Source: an uncultured Treponema sp. (lineage in GTDB: Bacteria; Spirochaetota; Spirochaetia; Treponematales; Treponemataceae). Taken from it: DNA of 6,202 bases. Below are positions 4,980 to 6,202 of this stretch, piece by piece. The notes under the pieces are model-generated. The model saw only the letters and a program-made list of their open reading frames with translations. It was not told the origin of the DNA and did no database searches. Location of the stretch: positions 1 through 6,202 of the forward strand of contig CAMNHD010000105.1 of NCBI GenBank assembly GCA_946538875.1. Direction: 5' to 3'. The stretch's first letter is position 1. The number at the start of each line of letters is the position of its first letter. The position numbers were made by a program, and so were the translations under genes.

Positions 4980-6202
4980 ATGAGAAGATACAGGCGCTTT
5001 GCTGCTTTGGTCGTTGTTTCGTTATTTGCTGTGGCTGCGGTTTTTGCCGCCAAGACTTCGGTCAAAAATCTGCATCAGTTTACGCTTGATAACGGACTTA
5101 CCCTGTTTGTTGCGGAGAACCATTCGGTGCCTCTTGCGTATATCGAGATTGCCGTGCGTACTGGTGCTGTTGACCAGACCCCTGAGACTGCGGGTTTGTT
5201 CCATCTGTACGAGCACATGATGTTCAAGGGAAATGAACTTTATCCCAATGCGGCGGCTGTCCAGCGGGCTCTTTCAGACATGGGTGTTGCTGAATGGAAC
5301 GGCACGACAGGCACTGACCGGGTCAATTATTTTGTGACTGTCCCTGTTTCCCAGCTGGAAAACGGGCTTGCTTTCTGGAATGCTGCTATCCGTACTCCTT
5401 TGATGGACGAAAAGGAACTTGAGAATGAAAAGAAGGTTGTGCTTGCGGAGATTGAAGGCTATGCCGGAGACGAGGGAACTGTCTACTCCAATTGGATTTT
5501 GAACAGACTCTTTAAGGATGCTCCTTACCGTGTGGATGCAAGCGGTTCTTTTCCTGTGGTAAGGAATGCGACTGTTGCCCAGCTGCGTGACATTCAGCGC
5601 AGGTTCTATATTCCTTCCAACGCGGCGCTGTTTGTGGGCGGTGATTTGGATGTTCAGAAGACTTACGAAATGGTCAACAGGATTTATGGTACCTGGAGCA
5701 ACAACGGTTATAGCCCGGAATCTCCCGGTGCGCAGCAGGATACTGAGCCTTTTGAAAAGCCAGAGCTTGTTGTGATGCCTTTTGACAAGATGTCACCGCA
5801 GATTGCCGAGATAGACATCTACTTTAGGGGACCTGACACTGATTATAATATAGAAGATACTTATGCGGCGGACTATCTTTGCGCTTTGATGGCTGAGCCT
5901 GACGGTATTTACAAGAAGTCGCTGGTGGCGGAAAAGTCCCTTATGATTCCGCAGACAAACTATGTGGGCGGCGGTTATTCCACTGTCAGGGCGAATGGAC
6001 TTGTGTGCTTCAGCGCGGCGGTTCTGCAGCCGGAGAACAATCTTCCTGAGAGGGCGCTCAAGATGCTTTCTGTCATTCAGGATGATGTGATGCCACGTAT
6101 TGCGGACGACAAGTCTCTTTATTCAAAGACCAAGATCAAGCAGATGGTGTCTCTTATGGAACGCGAGAGAGACGAGTCTTCTGACACTGCAACGGGGCTT
6201 CT
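4980..6202 (+). CDS. Exported M16 family zinc metallopeptidase, N-terminal part (3' end outside window)
   Basis: Peptidase of the insulinase/pitrilysin clan, predicted to act in the periplasm or outside the cell, where such enzymes degrade peptides or process proteins. The open frame runs 407 codons to the window edge without a stop. Residues 1-24 look like a Sec signal peptide: basic MRRYRR, a hydrophobic core, and an Ala-rich VFAA cleavage region. There is no lipobox Cys. The inverted zinc motif HxxEH is HLYEH (H75, E78, H79), inside GLFHLYEHMMFKG. The third zinc ligand is expected at Glu157 in VVLAEIEG, about 78 residues downstream, as in the family. NYFVTVP (116-122) and the second-domain pattern IYFRGPDTDYN (280-290) also fit M16, so catalytic residues are intact. 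AGGAG (4969-4973) lies 6 nt before the ATG. Total length is unknown; both roughly 450- and 900-residue M16 forms exist. No convincing separate promoter is visible, so partial readthrough from the chemoreceptor gene is possible. Confidence 0.92.
   Translation, partial: MRRYRRFAALVVVSLFAVAAVFAAKTSVKNLHQFTLDNGLTLFVAENHSVPLAYIEIAVRTGAVDQTPETAGLFHLYEHMMFKGNELYPNAAAVQRALSDMGVAEWNGTTGTDRVNYFVTVPVSQLENGLAFWNAAIRTPLMDEKELENEKKVVLAEIEGYAGDEGTVYSNWILNRLFKDAPYRVDASGSFPVVRNATVAQLRDIQRRFYIPSNAALFVGGDLDVQKTYEMVNRIYGTWSNNGYSPESPGAQQDTEPFEKPELVVMPFDKMSPQIAEIDIYFRGPDTDYNIEDTYAADYLCALMAEPDGIYKKSLVAEKSLMIPQTNYVGGGYSTVRANGLVCFSAAVLQPENNLPERALKMLSVIQDDVMPRIADDKSLYSKTKIKQMVSLMERERDESSDTATGL

Overview
The window is a fragment of a bacterial chromosome with every supported gene on the plus strand. 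Gene density, moderate GC content and gene content fit a host-associated, anaerobic spirochaete, with Treponema as the first guess. That assignment rests on the style of the proteins and on a candidate FliA-type promoter, not on any marker gene, so it is moderate to low confidence.

Region 1 (1-2574) is a tight biotin cluster. It holds the 3' end of bioY (substrate-binding S component), bioM (ECF ATPase), bioN (ECF T component) and bioB (biotin synthase). bioY and bioM are 7 nt apart, bioM and bioN overlap by 10 nt, and bioN and bioB overlap by 11 nt, so the genes are almost certainly one translationally coupled operon. Together they would import biotin, and possibly dethiobiotin, and convert dethiobiotin to biotin. 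No other biotin-ring assembly gene (bioF, bioA, bioD) is visible, but the window cuts the operon on its left.

Region 2 (2575-2784) is the longest gene-free stretch, 210 bp. Its first 116 bp, starting directly at the bioB stop codon, are GC-rich (about 63% by hand count) and begin with two perfect short hairpins that lack a T-tract. I do not recognise this block. It could be a structured RNA, a dispersed repeat or a cryptic small gene. The remaining 94 bp are AT-rich (about 26% GC). They carry a perfect-consensus sigma-70 promoter, TTGACA-N17-TATAAT, interleaved with a correctly spaced sigma-28-like (flagellar/chemotaxis) match, TAAA-N15-GCCGA.

Region 3 (2785-4875) is a complete methyl-accepting chemotaxis protein gene. 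Its product has TM1, a periplasmic dCache-type sensor, TM2, HAMP and a cytoplasmic signalling domain. A short AT-rich intergenic region with a strong inverted repeat follows.

Region 4 (4980-6202) is the 5' part of an exported M16 (insulinase/pitrilysin-like) zinc metallopeptidase gene, which runs off the right edge.

The most interesting items are the unexplained structured block after bioB, the superimposed sigma-70/sigma-28 promoter, and the coupling of bioB to a biotin ECF transporter. I found no clear new defence or mobile system.
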